Shown: piece by piece, positions 1-9,570 of the stretch
Layout of the letters: each line of letters opens with the position of its first letter
Position numbering within the stretch: position 1 is the stretch's first letter
Position numbers and translations under genes: made by a program
The notes under the pieces: model-generated
The model's database searches: none
Seen by the model: only the letters and a program-made list of their open reading frames with translations
What the model was told of the DNA's origin: nothing
From: Tautonia rosea
GTDB taxonomy: Bacteria > Planctomycetota > Planctomycetia > Isosphaerales > Isosphaeraceae
DNA: 50,054 nucleotides
Direction: 5' to 3'
Assembly: GCF_012958305.1 (NCBI RefSeq)
Contig: NZ_JABBYO010000026.1
Location: 1-50,054 of the forward strand

Positions 1-1718
1 TCCGCATCGGGTCCGAAGGCTGGCATCCGAAAGGTGTAAGCCTCCGATCGCAGGCCTGAGACACCCTCCCTGACTGCCCCAGCCAGGTAGGCCGGCGTCA
101 GCTTCTCGTGCGGATCCGTCAGTCTTGGCGTGCGTTGATAGGGGACCACCTGGAGATAGGCACCGCCGAGGGTCCGGCTCACCTCCTCGATCGGCGGCGG
201 ACGGTCGGTATCGCGCTGGTGGCAACGGACACAACCGACCCGGGACAGGTGCCGCTGCCGGGTGTCGAACGGAGAGGGGTGGATTTCCATGCTCGCCACC
301 GCCAGGTAGGCGGTAATTGCGTCGTGAGTTGGGTCATCGAGGGTGTATCTCGGGCCATCGTCGCCGATTCGCTCCAGGCATCCGTGGGTGACCTTGCCTG
401 AGAAGGGGATGTCGCGAGGGCTCCCCAATCCCAGACCAGGATGGCAGGACATACAGCCCCGCTCGGTCATGAGAGCCGTCGCCACCTCCGCCCCTCCCCC
501 TCGTACTCCGAGTCGACGGGCCACGGCCCGGATCTCCTCCGGGGTCGGGGTCTCGATCCCTCGCTCACGCTTCAAGGAGGGAGACCACATAAGTAAATAT
601 GCGGTGATGTCCTTGGATTCAGTGGGTGAGACAGGCAACCGAGGCATCCGGCCGTCAGGGTAACGGGCGTGCGGGTTGCCCAGGAAGGACACGAGATCAT
701 CCTCGCTCATCCGATCGGCCAGCCCTTCAAAGCCGAACCGATCTCGGTTTGGCTGTTCCGACTGATCCTGGTCGGGCACGAGGTGGCAAGCCACGCACCC
801 GATCGAGAGAAATGCCCGACGCCCCGCCCGGTGGTCCCCCACCGATGAATCGTTGTCCGCGCGGTCCACGTCCCTTCGGCCCAGGAGATCCGCAAGGATC
901 CACCGTTCGACCTCACCTGTCCGGTCCTCGGCAAACAGGGCAGGCATCCGAGCTCCGGCCCGCGTCCGAGCCGGATCGTCGAGCCAGTGCATCAACCAGT
1001 CTCGATCCAGTCGACGCCCCGCATCGGCCAGTGACGGACCCGGCGGTGGGTCGTCAACACCGGGTAAGGCTCCCTGATGGCATCGGGCGCAGCCAAAACG
1101 GCCGATCGCCTCCCTCCCGGCCATCGCCTTTTGATCGCGCGTAAGTTCCGGTGTGATACGCTCGACGAGGTGGCTGAGCCGCCACGCGGGAAGCGGTTCC
1201 GGCGCGAACGTTGGACCTTCCCAGTGGATCTGGAGCCGAGCCGGGGTCGCCTTCAGCGATCGGTAGCGAATCCACACACGGTAACGCCCAGGTGGCTTCG
1301 AGAGCGGCTCAACCGATTCGAGCACGTTCGTATCTGAGTGGCCAATCCCTCGGAGGACGGAGACTCCGTCGACTACCATTTCCAACTCGCCCCCGAGAAA
1401 CGCGTGAAACGTGATGGGGCCGGTGTCGTTGACCAGCAGGACCCCGTCCCACTCCACCTCGAATGGTCCGTCCGGGATGCGCGGATGCGGGCTGGAATGC
1501 GATAGGGCGAACGCCGGTTTCGCATCTACCCGGTGGAGGGCAGGCCCATTTCCATCGACGGAGCGGTAAACGGCGATTAAACCCGGTGCCACGTCCTCCG
1601 GTCCAAGGTCAAGCGGTCCGTCAGACTCATCCGATGCCCAGAGCGTCCCACTCATCAGAGCGATCACAAGCGCCAGCAATGGGCAGGAGGAAAGAACCCT
1701 GAACTTGCAATGCGTCAT
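1..1718 (-). CDS. PA14-like domain multiheme cytochrome c protein (partial, C-terminus off the left edge)
   Basis: An open frame of 572 codons runs from an ATG at 1718 to the left edge without a stop. The N-terminus is a signal peptide (basic start, hydrophobic core ending near an ASA/WAS site). Residues about 40-160 look like a PA14 or similar beta-sandwich domain, with a VEWDG.LLV stretch and a GRYRVWIRY stretch. Four CXXCH heme c sites follow in frame: CARCH (bases 1077-1091), CVACH (783-797), CMSCH (441-455) and CVRCH (219-233), so at least four hemes are attached after export. It is probably a periplasmic electron carrier. It lies 50 bp downstream of the DUF1501 gene on the same strand and is probably co-transcribed. 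Heme sites and frame are seen directly; the redox partner is not known. Confidence 0.8.
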   Translation of the reverse strand, partial: MTHCKFRVLSSCPLLALVIALMSGTLWASDESDGPLDLGPEDVAPGLIAVYRSVDGNGPALHRVDAKPAFALSHSSPHPRIPDGPFEVEWDGVLLVNDTGPITFHAFLGGELEMVVDGVSVLRGIGHSDTNVLESVEPLSKPPGRYRVWIRYRSLKATPARLQIHWEGPTFAPEPLPAWRLSHLVERITPELTRDQKAMAGREAIGRFGCARCHQGALPGVDDPPPGPSLADAGRRLDRDWLMHWLDDPARTRAGARMPALFAEDRTGEVERWILADLLGRRDVDRADNDSSVGDHRAGRRAFLSIGCVACHLVPDQDQSEQPNRDRFGFEGLADRMSEDDLVSFLGNPHARYPDGRMPRLPVSPTESKDITAYLLMWSPSLKRERGIETPTPEEIRAVARRLGVRGGGAEVATALMTERGCMSCHPGLGLGSPRDIPFSGKVTHGCLERIGDDGPRYTLDDPTHDAITAYLAVASMEIHPSPFDTRQRHLSRVGCVRCHQRDTDRPPPIEEVSRTLGGAYLQVVPYQRTPRLTDPHEKLTPAYLAGAVREGVSGLRSEAYTFRMPAFGPDA

Positions 1719-1768
1719 CGGAATTACCTCATCGCCGTCGACTCGTCGTCCTCACACCGGGTGATGAC

Positions 1769-3208
1769 TCAGGCGAGGATCCCTGTGATCGGGCGACCGC
1801 CCTGCGCGATCGGCACTGGCCGGCCCGTTCGATCGGCGACAGTCATCTCCGGGTCGATGCCAAGGCAGTGATAGATCGTGGCGCAGAGGTCGGCCGGGCG
1901 GACTGGGAGGTCCTTCACAAACGCCGCCTGGGAATCGGAGGCCCCGTAAACGGTGCCACCCTGGATTCCCGCCCCGGCGAGGGTGACGCTGTAACAGTAA
2001 GTCCAGTGATCCCGCCCGGCGTTCCCGTTGATTTTCGGGGTGCGTCCCATCTCGCTCATCACCACCACCAGCGTCTCATCGAGCAGTCCACGGGCCTCCA
2101 GATCCTCCAGGAGGGCCGAAAAGGCGAGATCGAAAAACGGCAGGTTGTAGTCCTTGAGGATCGCGAAGTTCCTGCCGTGCGTGTCCCAGCCGTCGTGCTG
2201 CAACCGAAGGCGCTCCCAGTAGAGATCCCAGGTCACATTGACGAATCGCACCCCCGCTTCGACCAGTTTTGAGGCGATCAGCGCACTGTTCCCAAACAAG
2301 GTGCGGCCGTAGCGGTCGACCCGGATCGGATCGACATCCGAGAGGTCGAAGGTTCGTCGAGCCTGCTCCGAGGTCAACAGGTCGAACGCCCGCCGCTGGC
2401 TGCGGTCGTACTGATCATAGGATACCTGCATCTGATTGTGCCGGAGTTGCCCCTCGAACTGCTGCAGCAGCCCTCGACGCCGGTCGAGCCGATCGAGCGT
2501 GATCCCCTCGGCAGTCGTCGCGTTCGGGATTGATGGCACCCCTCGAAGGACCTGGGGATACCACGGCCGCTCCTCAGGCGTGCCGTCATCGAGGTGTGGA
2601 TCGCACTCAGAGCAAAGCGGGTCGAACCGCTTGCCAAGGAAGCCAGCATAGGGCCCCGGCCTCCGGATCGACTGGCCCCATCCAAGATAATTAGGGATAT
2701 AGACATAATCAGGAAGTGCCCGTTCCTCCTTTCGAAGCGACTCGACCACCGATCCCATGCTCGGCGGGTACGTCTCGCTTGTCGAGACAATGTCGGGCGG
2801 GATCACCTCCCAGCCGGTGTAGCTCGGCAGCGGGTTGTGACACCCCGCGCTATGGGTCATCGATCGCACGACTGCCAGACGATGAGCCCAGCGTGCCGTC
2901 AGTGGCAGGTGCTCGCAGACTTCCAGGCCGGGCACACTGGTGGCGATTGGCCGAAACTCGCCCCGCACTCCGGACGGCGCCTCAGGCTTCATGTCCACCA
3001 TGTCCTGCGTCGCCGCGCCTCCCAGCAAGTAAAGAACGATCACACTCCTGGCCTTGCCTCGATTCGATCCAGAGGCCTCCTCGGCCCGGAGGAACTCCGG
3101 CAGCCCGAGCCCGAGCCCAGCCCCAAGCGTCATCGCCCCGGCCCGCAACGCCTCGCGGCGTGTGACCCCATCGCAGCACCGTTTCGGACTGCCGAGCATC
3201 GAGATCAT
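1769..3208 (-). CDS. DUF1501 family secreted protein with Tat signal
   Basis: A 479-residue protein of the DUF1501 family, which is abundant in planctomycetes and related in fold to sulfatases/alkaline phosphatases; its reaction is not established. The N-terminus carries a twin-arginine signal (TRREALRAG near residues 16-24, then a Gly/Leu-rich hydrophobic stretch), so the protein is exported folded. Family hallmarks are visible: an early FR.I.T.VPG.EVCEHLP block, VRFVNV in the middle, and a C-terminal block with SEMGRTPKIN, GRDHW, and DLCATIYHCLGIDP. The start at 3208 is chosen over the longer frame beginning at 3265 because GAGAGGA sits 6 bases upstream of it (read as AGAGAGGA) and the Tat signal then lies at the N-terminus. 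It is the first gene of a likely pair with the downstream multiheme cytochrome. Confidence 0.9.
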   Translation of the reverse strand: MISMLGSPKRCCDGVTRREALRAGAMTLGAGLGLGLPEFLRAEEASGSNRGKARSVIVLYLLGGAATQDMVDMKPEAPSGVRGEFRPIATSVPGLEVCEHLPLTARWAHRLAVVRSMTHSAGCHNPLPSYTGWEVIPPDIVSTSETYPPSMGSVVESLRKEERALPDYVYIPNYLGWGQSIRRPGPYAGFLGKRFDPLCSECDPHLDDGTPEERPWYPQVLRGVPSIPNATTAEGITLDRLDRRRGLLQQFEGQLRHNQMQVSYDQYDRSQRRAFDLLTSEQARRTFDLSDVDPIRVDRYGRTLFGNSALIASKLVEAGVRFVNVTWDLYWERLRLQHDGWDTHGRNFAILKDYNLPFFDLAFSALLEDLEARGLLDETLVVVMSEMGRTPKINGNAGRDHWTYCYSVTLAGAGIQGGTVYGASDSQAAFVKDLPVRPADLCATIYHCLGIDPEMTVADRTGRPVPIAQGGRPITGILA

Positions 3209-3299
3209 CGTCGGTCCTCTCTTACCGTATGGTGGCTCACCGGGCGAGCCGAACCGCCTCGGCACCGGCCAGTCTATCGGGACCTCCCCCAGTACTCAA

Positions 3300-3314
3300 C
3301 AAATGAATCATTTG
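3300..3314. promoter_or_regulatory. 15-bp perfect palindrome upstream of the DUF1501 gene
   Basis: CAAATGA-A-TCATTTG, a perfect 7-1-7 inverted repeat in an AT-rich stretch, 92 bp upstream of the chosen DUF1501 start. The position and symmetry fit a dimeric regulator site; the regulator is unknown. Confidence 0.35.
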
Positions 3315-3385
3315 ATGTAATCTTTCCTGTTCTGGATCTCTTACTGGTTGTTCGTTCATGTCCTTATTCATGAAACCTGATCACA

Positions 3386-3400
3386 TAATAATGATTATCA
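3386..3400. promoter_or_regulatory. Fur/PerR-box-like 7-1-7 palindrome
   Basis: TAATAATGATTATCA differs at one base from the 7-1-7 Fur box TGATAATnATTATCA known from Fur-family regulators. It lies about 180 bp upstream of the DUF1501-cytochrome gene pair in otherwise GC-rich DNA. Heme proteins downstream make metal or peroxide control plausible, but the assignment is inference and the distance to the start is long. Confidence 0.4.
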
Positions 3401-4068
3401 GACCCTACGGCTCTGATCAAGCCGCGCTGGACGGTTTCTCTCGGAATCCTAGGGATGGGTCGGGAGCCAAGTGTTTCCTCGGCTTCGATCTGAGAGAAAC
3501 GACCTGAAACTCGAGGCAGCCAGGTTATCGATCTTCAGGGTTCAAGCTTCTTGTCGGAACCGGGGTATTGCTTTTGCCCAAAGGGATTGAATAACCGCGG
3601 ACAGCCGCGGTGTGGTCCACAGGTCGGTCGTGTCCAAAGGCCATCGGGCGTTTTGCTCAGCCAGGAGAGGACCGACCGCTTCTGACGAGTCGACAACTTG
3701 AGATGAGTTTGGGCCTTTGGAGCGTTTGCCACGATGGTCCTGGCGCCCCGACGTCTGATCGGAGATGATCGGAGGGAACTTCGATGGACGACGAGTCGCC
3801 ATGAAGCCCGACTCGATCAACGATCGTGAGCCTATCCTGAATGATTGCGATACCGGCATGGGGACCAACGCCGTTGCGGTGCACCCCCGCGTCAGCACGA
3901 CTTAAGCCCGAAGGCTGAAGCATCGACGCCGCGAAAGGACGCCTCGATCGTTCCCAAGTGCCAAGCGGTGTGGGCAGACGCCGAAGTGGTTCGAGCACTC
4001 CGCGCAGATCATCACCGCGATCGAGGCCGCCCGTCAGCTCGGATTCCCCGTGATCGAACAGGTCTCGT

Positions 4069-7000
4069 TCACTCGATTCCACCAACCTCAACGGTCACGG
4101 CCATGACGATCGGGGCAGAGGCGTCCCGACCTTTGCGAAGCTCGATCCGTTCGATGAGGTCGTCGGGACGCTCGGGACGGATGGTGAGGTATCGAAGCTG
4201 CCGGCCCCCGAGTTCGAAGGCAAGAGTCGAACCAGGGACGTCGACCCGACGGATATAATCGGCCAGGTGGATCCCATTGCGCAACGGATGGTCCTCGGTC
4301 GTGCCGTCGGCATAGTGAAGTCGGACGATCATCGAGATCGACCCCTCGTCACCGAAAGGGTACGACCAGCCGCCGACGCCGCCCAGCAGGTGAATAACCT
4401 CGGCCGGTGCATTGACCGGAAGCTCGACAACCCGAGGCATTCGGGGCGGGGTCCTGCCCTGCGGCCCATGGAGGAGAATCGCATTGGGCACCCGATCGCC
4501 CTGCGGGTCAACGAGCTGGAACGGGACCCCCTCGACCGTCTTGGTCGACCAGTCGTCAAAGACGAGCCGCTCGGTCCGAGACTCCTCGTCGAAGAACATG
4601 CCGCGGGTACTGACAACCGTGGCGGCCTTGCGCAGATCAAGCGGCAAGTACTTGCCCGGCCTCGTCAGGAAGGTGATCAGGTCGGCGAGCTGCTCGGGCG
4701 TGGCCTGCTGTTCAAAGCCCTCGGGCATCACCGACTTGTCGGAGGCGATGAACTCGTCGAGGTCGTCTCGGAGAATCGTATGAGACTTCCCTTCGGTATC
4801 GATCAGTTCGAGTGAGGTCCGCGTCTCGGCGGCGAGCAGGCCGCTGAGGATCCGGCCGTCGATCGTGGCTACCGTGTACTGCACGAAATTCCCCTCGACC
4901 TCTCGGCTGGGGTCGAGAATGTGCACGAGCAGTTCCTCGGCGGGATGGGCGGCCATGCCGGTCAGGTCGGGTCCGACCTTCCCCCCCTCGCCCGAATGCT
5001 GGTGGCACTTGGAGCAGAGGGTTTCATACACGGCGCGGCCGGAGGTCGGATTGCCTCCGGCCAGGACGACCGGGGCGAGTTCGTCAATCACCCGCTGACG
5101 GTCCGGATTGGGCAAGCCGCCTCCCCGAGCAAGCAGGGTCGAGGCCCGCTCGGCAATCGCGGCGTCCGGGTGGCCCATCAGCACCTGCTTCTGATCCAGG
5201 GCAAGCTGGCCGACCGGGATGATCCCCTGCTCGATCCCGTCAATCAGCGAGGCGCTCCAGTCGGCCCGGCTCAGCAAGACGCGAAGGACCTCGGAGCGGA
5301 CGACCGGGGTGAGCGACGGATACGCCTCGACTAGGACCGTGCCCGAGTCCGCGGCCGCGCTGCGTCCGATCGCCGAGACGAGCCCGGCGGCGAAGGCCGG
5401 CGTCGATTGCGGCGTGATTAGGGAGATCAGCTCGGCCGAGGCCCCGGCATCGGTGCGACGGAAGGTGATGAACTGCCGGGCCGTTTCCAGCCGCGCCTCC
5501 TCGGTTCGGGCGTCGTTGTCCACCTCGGTCAGGAGTCGGGTGGCGATCTCGGCCGTGTACGCCTCGAAGCCCTCGGCCCCCCATCGGTTGGCCAGGTCGA
5601 CGATCTGGCCCTGCGTCTCAGCCGGGAGACTCGCGAGGAGCGTCGCCATCGACGCTTGCTCATTCTTTCCGATCGTTGCCGCCTGTCCCTCGGGCCATCC
5701 CCGGCTGATCCCGGCAATCACGGCCTGCGCGACGTCGGGATGGGCGGATGCGAGCCTGGCCATTGTCGTGCCGATCGTCTCGGCCGGGGCACCTCGGGCC
5801 TCGTGCTCGGCCACGCGATCGGCCACGGTCAGAACCGTTGTACCCGGCGTCTCGTCAAATTTGTGGGCGGCGAGTTGTTCCAGGAACGGCCGAGCGTGTG
5901 CGGCCGCAGCCGCGACGGCCGCATCACCGAGCCATCGATCGTCGTCGAAGGCACCAGAGGCGATCGCCTCGACGATCAATCCGGCGGCCATCTCCGACTC
6001 GGGACGCTCCGAGAGGGCCAGCAGCGTCGACAGCCTCACGTGCGGATCGTCGTCGTGCAGGAGATGGGATCGAATAATCGCTGACAAGGCCCTGTCGTCA
6101 TCGATCGGAAGTACGCGAACCGCATTCTGTCGGACGCCGGCCGAAGGGTGTCCCAGTGCCGCGATGGCGGCATCCCTCGCCTCTCCCTCGATCGCCCCCA
6201 GGCCGTGGAGGGTCCAGAGGGCGTGAATCGCCCCCGGATTCATGCCAATCGAATCGATCGATTGATCCTTTGACAGGGCAACGAGCGCCGGCACCACATC
6301 AGTCTTGCCTCGCTCGACCAGCAACCGCTGAGCATGAAGCCGCCAGAACATGTTGTCGTGAGACAAAGACGAAACCAGGCTCTCAGCGTCTTCAGGATCG
6401 AGTTCCATCGGCTCGGCTGGGGGAGCACCTTCATAGACAACCCGGTAGATCCGGCCGTGGGTCTTGTCGCGTAACGGGGTCTCGTAGGCATTTCCCTTGC
6501 CCGTCTCGAACCCCTGAGGCGTCGGGTTGTGCTGGACGATGTAGTTATACCAGTCGATGATCCAGACGTGCCCATCGGGACCAACTTCCGCCATGATGGG
6601 TGCGGTCCATTCGTCGTCGCTGGCGAGCTGGTTCCAACCGTAGTGTGCGGCGAAGTCGGTGCCGCGACGCTCCAGAGTGAAGGTTGCCACCAGGTGGCCG
6701 GTCGGCTCCGTGACGAATGCCGAGCTGTTCCAGTAATGGTCCGGATAGGTTCGAGCCGTATACAGGGCATGACCGGCAGCGGCCGTGAACCCGCCGTGCC
6801 AGTCAACCTGGCGAACCTTCTCGGTGATCGGGAAGAACCGGTTGGAGTCGGCAATGTTCCTGAGGACCGTCGGCGCCCATCCTCGGACCGCTTCGTAATA
6901 GCGATTCGGGATCGACAGGAAGACACTCGGGCACCCGTTGGCGGTTGATCCAAAAATCAGGCCCTCCTCGCTCATGCCGACTCCCCATGAGTTGTTTGAG

Positions 7001-8397
7001 GTCGATCGGAGAAATTCCAGAGCCGAACCGTCGGGCCGGAACCGGTAAAACCCCTGGCCAAAGCGGTGCAACTGATCACCGACCTGGCCCTGGAAAGCCG
7101 AGTAACCGACGATCCCGTAGAGCCAGTTATCCAGGCCGTACCGCAGGTTGCTCGGCCCGGCGTGGGTGTCGTTGACTCCCCATCCGGTGAACAGGACCTC
7201 GCGGATGTCGGCCCGATCGTCGCCGTCGGTATCCTTCAAGAACAGGGTGTCGGGGGCCTGATGGACGATTACGCCTCCCTGCGCGAAGGTCAAACTTGTG
7301 GGGATGTTCAACCCTTCGGCAAACACGGTGAACGAGTCGGCCCTGCCGTCTCCCGTCGTGTCTTCACAGATCGTGATGCGATCGCGGCCTTCACCCTGTT
7401 CTCTTCGGGTATTCGGGTAATCGACGCTCTCGGTAATCCAGAGCCGGCCGAGGTGGTCCCAGGCCATGCAAAGGGGCTTGAGGATGTCCGGCTCACTTGC
7501 AAACAGTTCGACGCGGAAGCCGTTGGGCACGACAAGGCGTTTCCTCGACTCGGCGGGCTTGAGCGCTTCCTGCATTCGGCGGAGCGGCTCACCCTGGGTG
7601 CCCCACTGTTCGCCAGCCAGATAGTTCGGGATCGGCGTATCCGTCTCGATGTATGAGAACACCCCATTCCGATCCACCGCTCGAGGGCGGCTGTCGAACA
7701 CCGCTCCCCGGTTGGCGGTCCATCGGATGCCGCGTTCGATGAGATCCTGGAAGCCAGGCTCGGTCCAGGTCCGGGCATCGTGGCCGTATGCCGTGTAAAA
7801 GACACGGCCGTCTCCGTGGGTCCGCACCCAGGTCCAGGGCTCCCGGCCTTCCTCATCAGCGCGGACCTGCAACAGGTGCTTCTCGGGGTTGTGCCTGGTA
7901 TGGACGTAGGTTTCATCCCAGGTTCGGAACGGCTCGAACCCGTCCATGATCGGGTGGCTTGGATCGACGATCTCCGTCTCGAACTCACCGGTCCCGTGGC
8001 GGAGAAACTGCGCACCAACCAGATCAACATACGCCTGCGAATTCAGGAAGCAGTACGAAGCGCAGTGGATCGGCACGAATCCACCACCGGCCGCCACGTA
8101 GTCGAGCAGAGCCCGCTCTTGCTCGGGGGAGATGGCCTCGATGTTGGCATAAATGATCAGAGCGTCGTACGCCTTGAGGGTTTCCGGATCGAGGGCTGTT
8201 GAGATGTCCTCAGTGTAGGTCATGTCGATCCCGCGTCCGGCCATAACCGGAATCAACTGCGCGGCCCGTTCAGAGGGACGATGGTGCCCCTGATCGCCGA
8301 GAAAGAGGACTTCCAGTCGGGCCTCGTGTGGTTCTTCCGCAACAACCGAACTGTGCAACAGGCTCAGTGCCATCATGAACTGGACACAACGGATCAC
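4069..8397 (-). CDS. ThuA domain / PVC-type membrane-bound dehydrogenase / HEAT repeat / cytochrome c fusion protein
   Basis: A 1442-residue exported protein. After a signal peptide (MMALSLLHSSVVAEE) comes a ThuA-like domain of roughly 210 residues, with FLGDQGHHRPSERA, HCASYCFLNS and HPIMDGFEPFRTWDETYVH blocks. Next is a beta-propeller dehydrogenase region of the planctomycete membrane-bound dehydrogenase type (about 285-650; DTTGDGRAD, DTDGDDRAD, GWAPTVLRN). HEAT-like helical repeats fill about 700-1050. A single heme c site, CSKCH, lies at residues 1128-1132, followed by GPDLTGM. The C-terminal ~200 residues look like a beta-sandwich. The likely role is oxidation of a sugar or polyol with electrons passed to the heme. 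The GTG at 8397 is chosen because GGAGGGAG precedes it by 5 bases and the signal peptide then starts the protein; the frame itself opens at 8550. Confidence 0.85.
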   Translation of the reverse strand: MIRCVQFMMALSLLHSSVVAEEPHEARLEVLFLGDQGHHRPSERAAQLIPVMAGRGIDMTYTEDISTALDPETLKAYDALIIYANIEAISPEQERALLDYVAAGGGFVPIHCASYCFLNSQAYVDLVGAQFLRHGTGEFETEIVDPSHPIMDGFEPFRTWDETYVHTRHNPEKHLLQVRADEEGREPWTWVRTHGDGRVFYTAYGHDARTWTEPGFQDLIERGIRWTANRGAVFDSRPRAVDRNGVFSYIETDTPIPNYLAGEQWGTQGEPLRRMQEALKPAESRKRLVVPNGFRVELFASEPDILKPLCMAWDHLGRLWITESVDYPNTRREQGEGRDRITICEDTTGDGRADSFTVFAEGLNIPTSLTFAQGGVIVHQAPDTLFLKDTDGDDRADIREVLFTGWGVNDTHAGPSNLRYGLDNWLYGIVGYSAFQGQVGDQLHRFGQGFYRFRPDGSALEFLRSTSNNSWGVGMSEEGLIFGSTANGCPSVFLSIPNRYYEAVRGWAPTVLRNIADSNRFFPITEKVRQVDWHGGFTAAAGHALYTARTYPDHYWNSSAFVTEPTGHLVATFTLERRGTDFAAHYGWNQLASDDEWTAPIMAEVGPDGHVWIIDWYNYIVQHNPTPQGFETGKGNAYETPLRDKTHGRIYRVVYEGAPPAEPMELDPEDAESLVSSLSHDNMFWRLHAQRLLVERGKTDVVPALVALSKDQSIDSIGMNPGAIHALWTLHGLGAIEGEARDAAIAALGHPSAGVRQNAVRVLPIDDDRALSAIIRSHLLHDDDPHVRLSTLLALSERPESEMAAGLIVEAIASGAFDDDRWLGDAAVAAAAAHARPFLEQLAAHKFDETPGTTVLTVADRVAEHEARGAPAETIGTTMARLASAHPDVAQAVIAGISRGWPEGQAATIGKNEQASMATLLASLPAETQGQIVDLANRWGAEGFEAYTAEIATRLLTEVDNDARTEEARLETARQFITFRRTDAGASAELISLITPQSTPAFAAGLVSAIGRSAAADSGTVLVEAYPSLTPVVRSEVLRVLLSRADWSASLIDGIEQGIIPVGQLALDQKQVLMGHPDAAIAERASTLLARGGGLPNPDRQRVIDELAPVVLAGGNPTSGRAVYETLCSKCHQHSGEGGKVGPDLTGMAAHPAEELLVHILDPSREVEGNFVQYTVATIDGRILSGLLAAETRTSLELIDTEGKSHTILRDDLDEFIASDKSVMPEGFEQQATPEQLADLITFLTRPGKYLPLDLRKAATVVSTRGMFFDEESRTERLVFDDWSTKTVEGVPFQLVDPQGDRVPNAILLHGPQGRTPPRMPRVVELPVNAPAEVIHLLGGVGGWSYPFGDEGSISMIVRLHYADGTTEDHPLRNGIHLADYIRRVDVPGSTLAFELGGRQLRYLTIRPERPDDLIERIELRKGRDASAPIVMAVTVEVGGIE

Positions 8398-8817
8398 GAG
8401 TTCTCCCTCCGATCTTCGGGCGGGTGGATGACGTGCTCGATCACGCTGAGATGGGTGCCAAAGTGGAAGAACCCACGATCCAGGACGCATCTCCCGTTCT
8501 GGATCACCTTCGAGATGGGCACGTCCCCTTGATCTCAAGATCCTGGCCATATCGAACTGTCATGGTCAAGGTCTTGAACCGATCACCGTGAGGGCCGGCT
8601 TCGATTCCCGGAACGTTGCGGGTGAACTTGGTCCATCAAAGGGGACGCAATCCTCCCGGGGCCGTTGCTTGTTCGACATGCTTCTCCCGGTTAACTTCGA
8701 GCCCAATTCATCGACTCCCTGGTGAAGGGTCGGTGCGTCTCTTTTTTTCCAATGATCAAACGAGTCCCTAGCAAGGGTCCACTCGGCCTCGCAGGGGACT
8801 CTCTGGAGACGGCAACG
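8398..8817. other. 420-bp divergent intergenic region
   Basis: Separates the ThuA fusion gene (minus strand) from the hydroxybutyrate-type operon (plus strand), so it should hold both promoters. The plus-strand frame can be extended back to a GTG at 8722, but that extension shows no conserved dehydrogenase sequence. I see no clear palindrome or RNA structure. Confidence 0.4.
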
Positions 8818-9570
8818 GTGATCGCAATTGACCTCGGCGGCAAGGTGGCCCTGGTAACCGGCTCCGGACAGGGACTTGGAAAGGCCTCGGCCACCCTCTT
8901 GCATGCAGCCGGTGCTGCCGTGGTCATCAATTATCCCCCGGACGCAACCGGCCAGAACGCCGATCGCGCTCAAGCCGTCGCCGAGGAGCTCGGCAATCGG
9001 GCCGTGGCCCTCCCGGCCGACGTGTGCGACCCTCAGCAGATCGACACCCTGATCACCACCATTCAGGAGCAGTTTGGCCGGATCGACATCGTCGTCAACA
9101 ACGCCGCAGTTATCCGGGACCGAACCCTTCGCAAGATGAGCGACGAGGAGTGGCAAACCGTGATCGAAACCGACCTGAGTGGGGTCTTCCGCGTCTGCCG
9201 GGCGGCGATCGCCTGCATGGTTGACGGCGGCCGGATCGTCAATCTCGCGTCGATCTCCGGTGTCGTTGGTTTCTTCGGGCAGGCAAACTACGCGGCGGCC
9301 AAGGCTGGGGTCATCGCCTTGACGAAAGTGCTCAGCAAGGAGTTGGCCCCTCGGCGCATCACCGTCAACGCAGTCGCTCCCGGCGTCGTCCTGACCGACA
9401 TGGGCAAGTCGATTCCCGAGGAAGTCCGCGCTCGGATGCTCGCCGAGATCCCCCTGAACCGTTTTGGAGAACCGGAGGAGATCGCGCATGCGATCCTCTT
9501 CCTTGTCAGCGACCTGGCAAGTTACATCACCGGGCAGACGATCCACGTCAACGGGGGATGGTGGGCGTGA
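8818..9570 (+). CDS. Short-chain dehydrogenase/reductase, FabG-like; probable 3-hydroxyacid/3-oxoacyl dehydrogenase
   Basis: A 250-residue classical SDR. The cofactor motif TGSGQGLG is at residues 14-21, NNAA follows the GRIDIVV strand, and the catalytic Ser-Tyr-Lys set is S145, Y158 and K162. It ends in the usual ITGQTIHVNGGWW block. Family members reduce 3-oxoacyl thioesters or oxidise 3-hydroxyacids with NAD(P). As first gene of an operon with a CoA-transferase, a thiolase and a GntP permease, it is inferred to interconvert 3-hydroxybutyrate (or its CoA ester) and acetoacetate. The sequence is closer to FabG/PhaB-like reductases than to typical BdhA, so the substrate is not settled. The GTG start at 8818 has GGAGA 8 bases upstream and gives the usual family length; upstream GTG 8722 would add 32 unconserved residues. 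Confidence 0.85.
   Translation: MIAIDLGGKVALVTGSGQGLGKASATLLHAAGAAVVINYPPDATGQNADRAQAVAEELGNRAVALPADVCDPQQIDTLITTIQEQFGRIDIVVNNAAVIRDRTLRKMSDEEWQTVIETDLSGVFRVCRAAIACMVDGGRIVNLASISGVVGFFGQANYAAAKAGVIALTKVLSKELAPRRITVNAVAPGVVLTDMGKSIPEEVRARMLAEIPLNRFGEPEEIAHAILFLVSDLASYITGQTIHVNGGWWA

Larger units (their letters stand above)
3209..4068. other. Intergenic region of about 860 bp without an intact gene
   Basis: The first 220 bp are clearly AT-rich compared with the surroundings and hold palindromes (separate entries at 3300 and 3386), fitting the promoter region of the DUF1501 gene. The rest, about 3540-4066, has no frame with convincing coding character. A stretch near 3955-4066 on the + strand reads as a plausible protein tail (KWFEHSAQIITAIEAARQL), and another near 3802-3905 as a 34-codon frame, but stops separate them. 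These could be decayed gene pieces; I recognise no family. Confidence 0.5.

Noticed and set aside
3240-3420. Possible tRNA or small structured RNA in the AT-rich stretch
   Set aside because: The inverted repeats are short and separate; no cloverleaf or conserved tRNA bases could be found.
3657-4091. 144-codon minus-strand frame upstream of the fusion gene's end
   Set aside because: It overlaps the stop of the large fusion gene, has no family match that I recognise and no ribosome-binding site.
8566-9546. 326-codon frame antisense to the SDR gene
   Set aside because: The plus strand has the full SDR motif set; the antisense frame has no recognisable domain.
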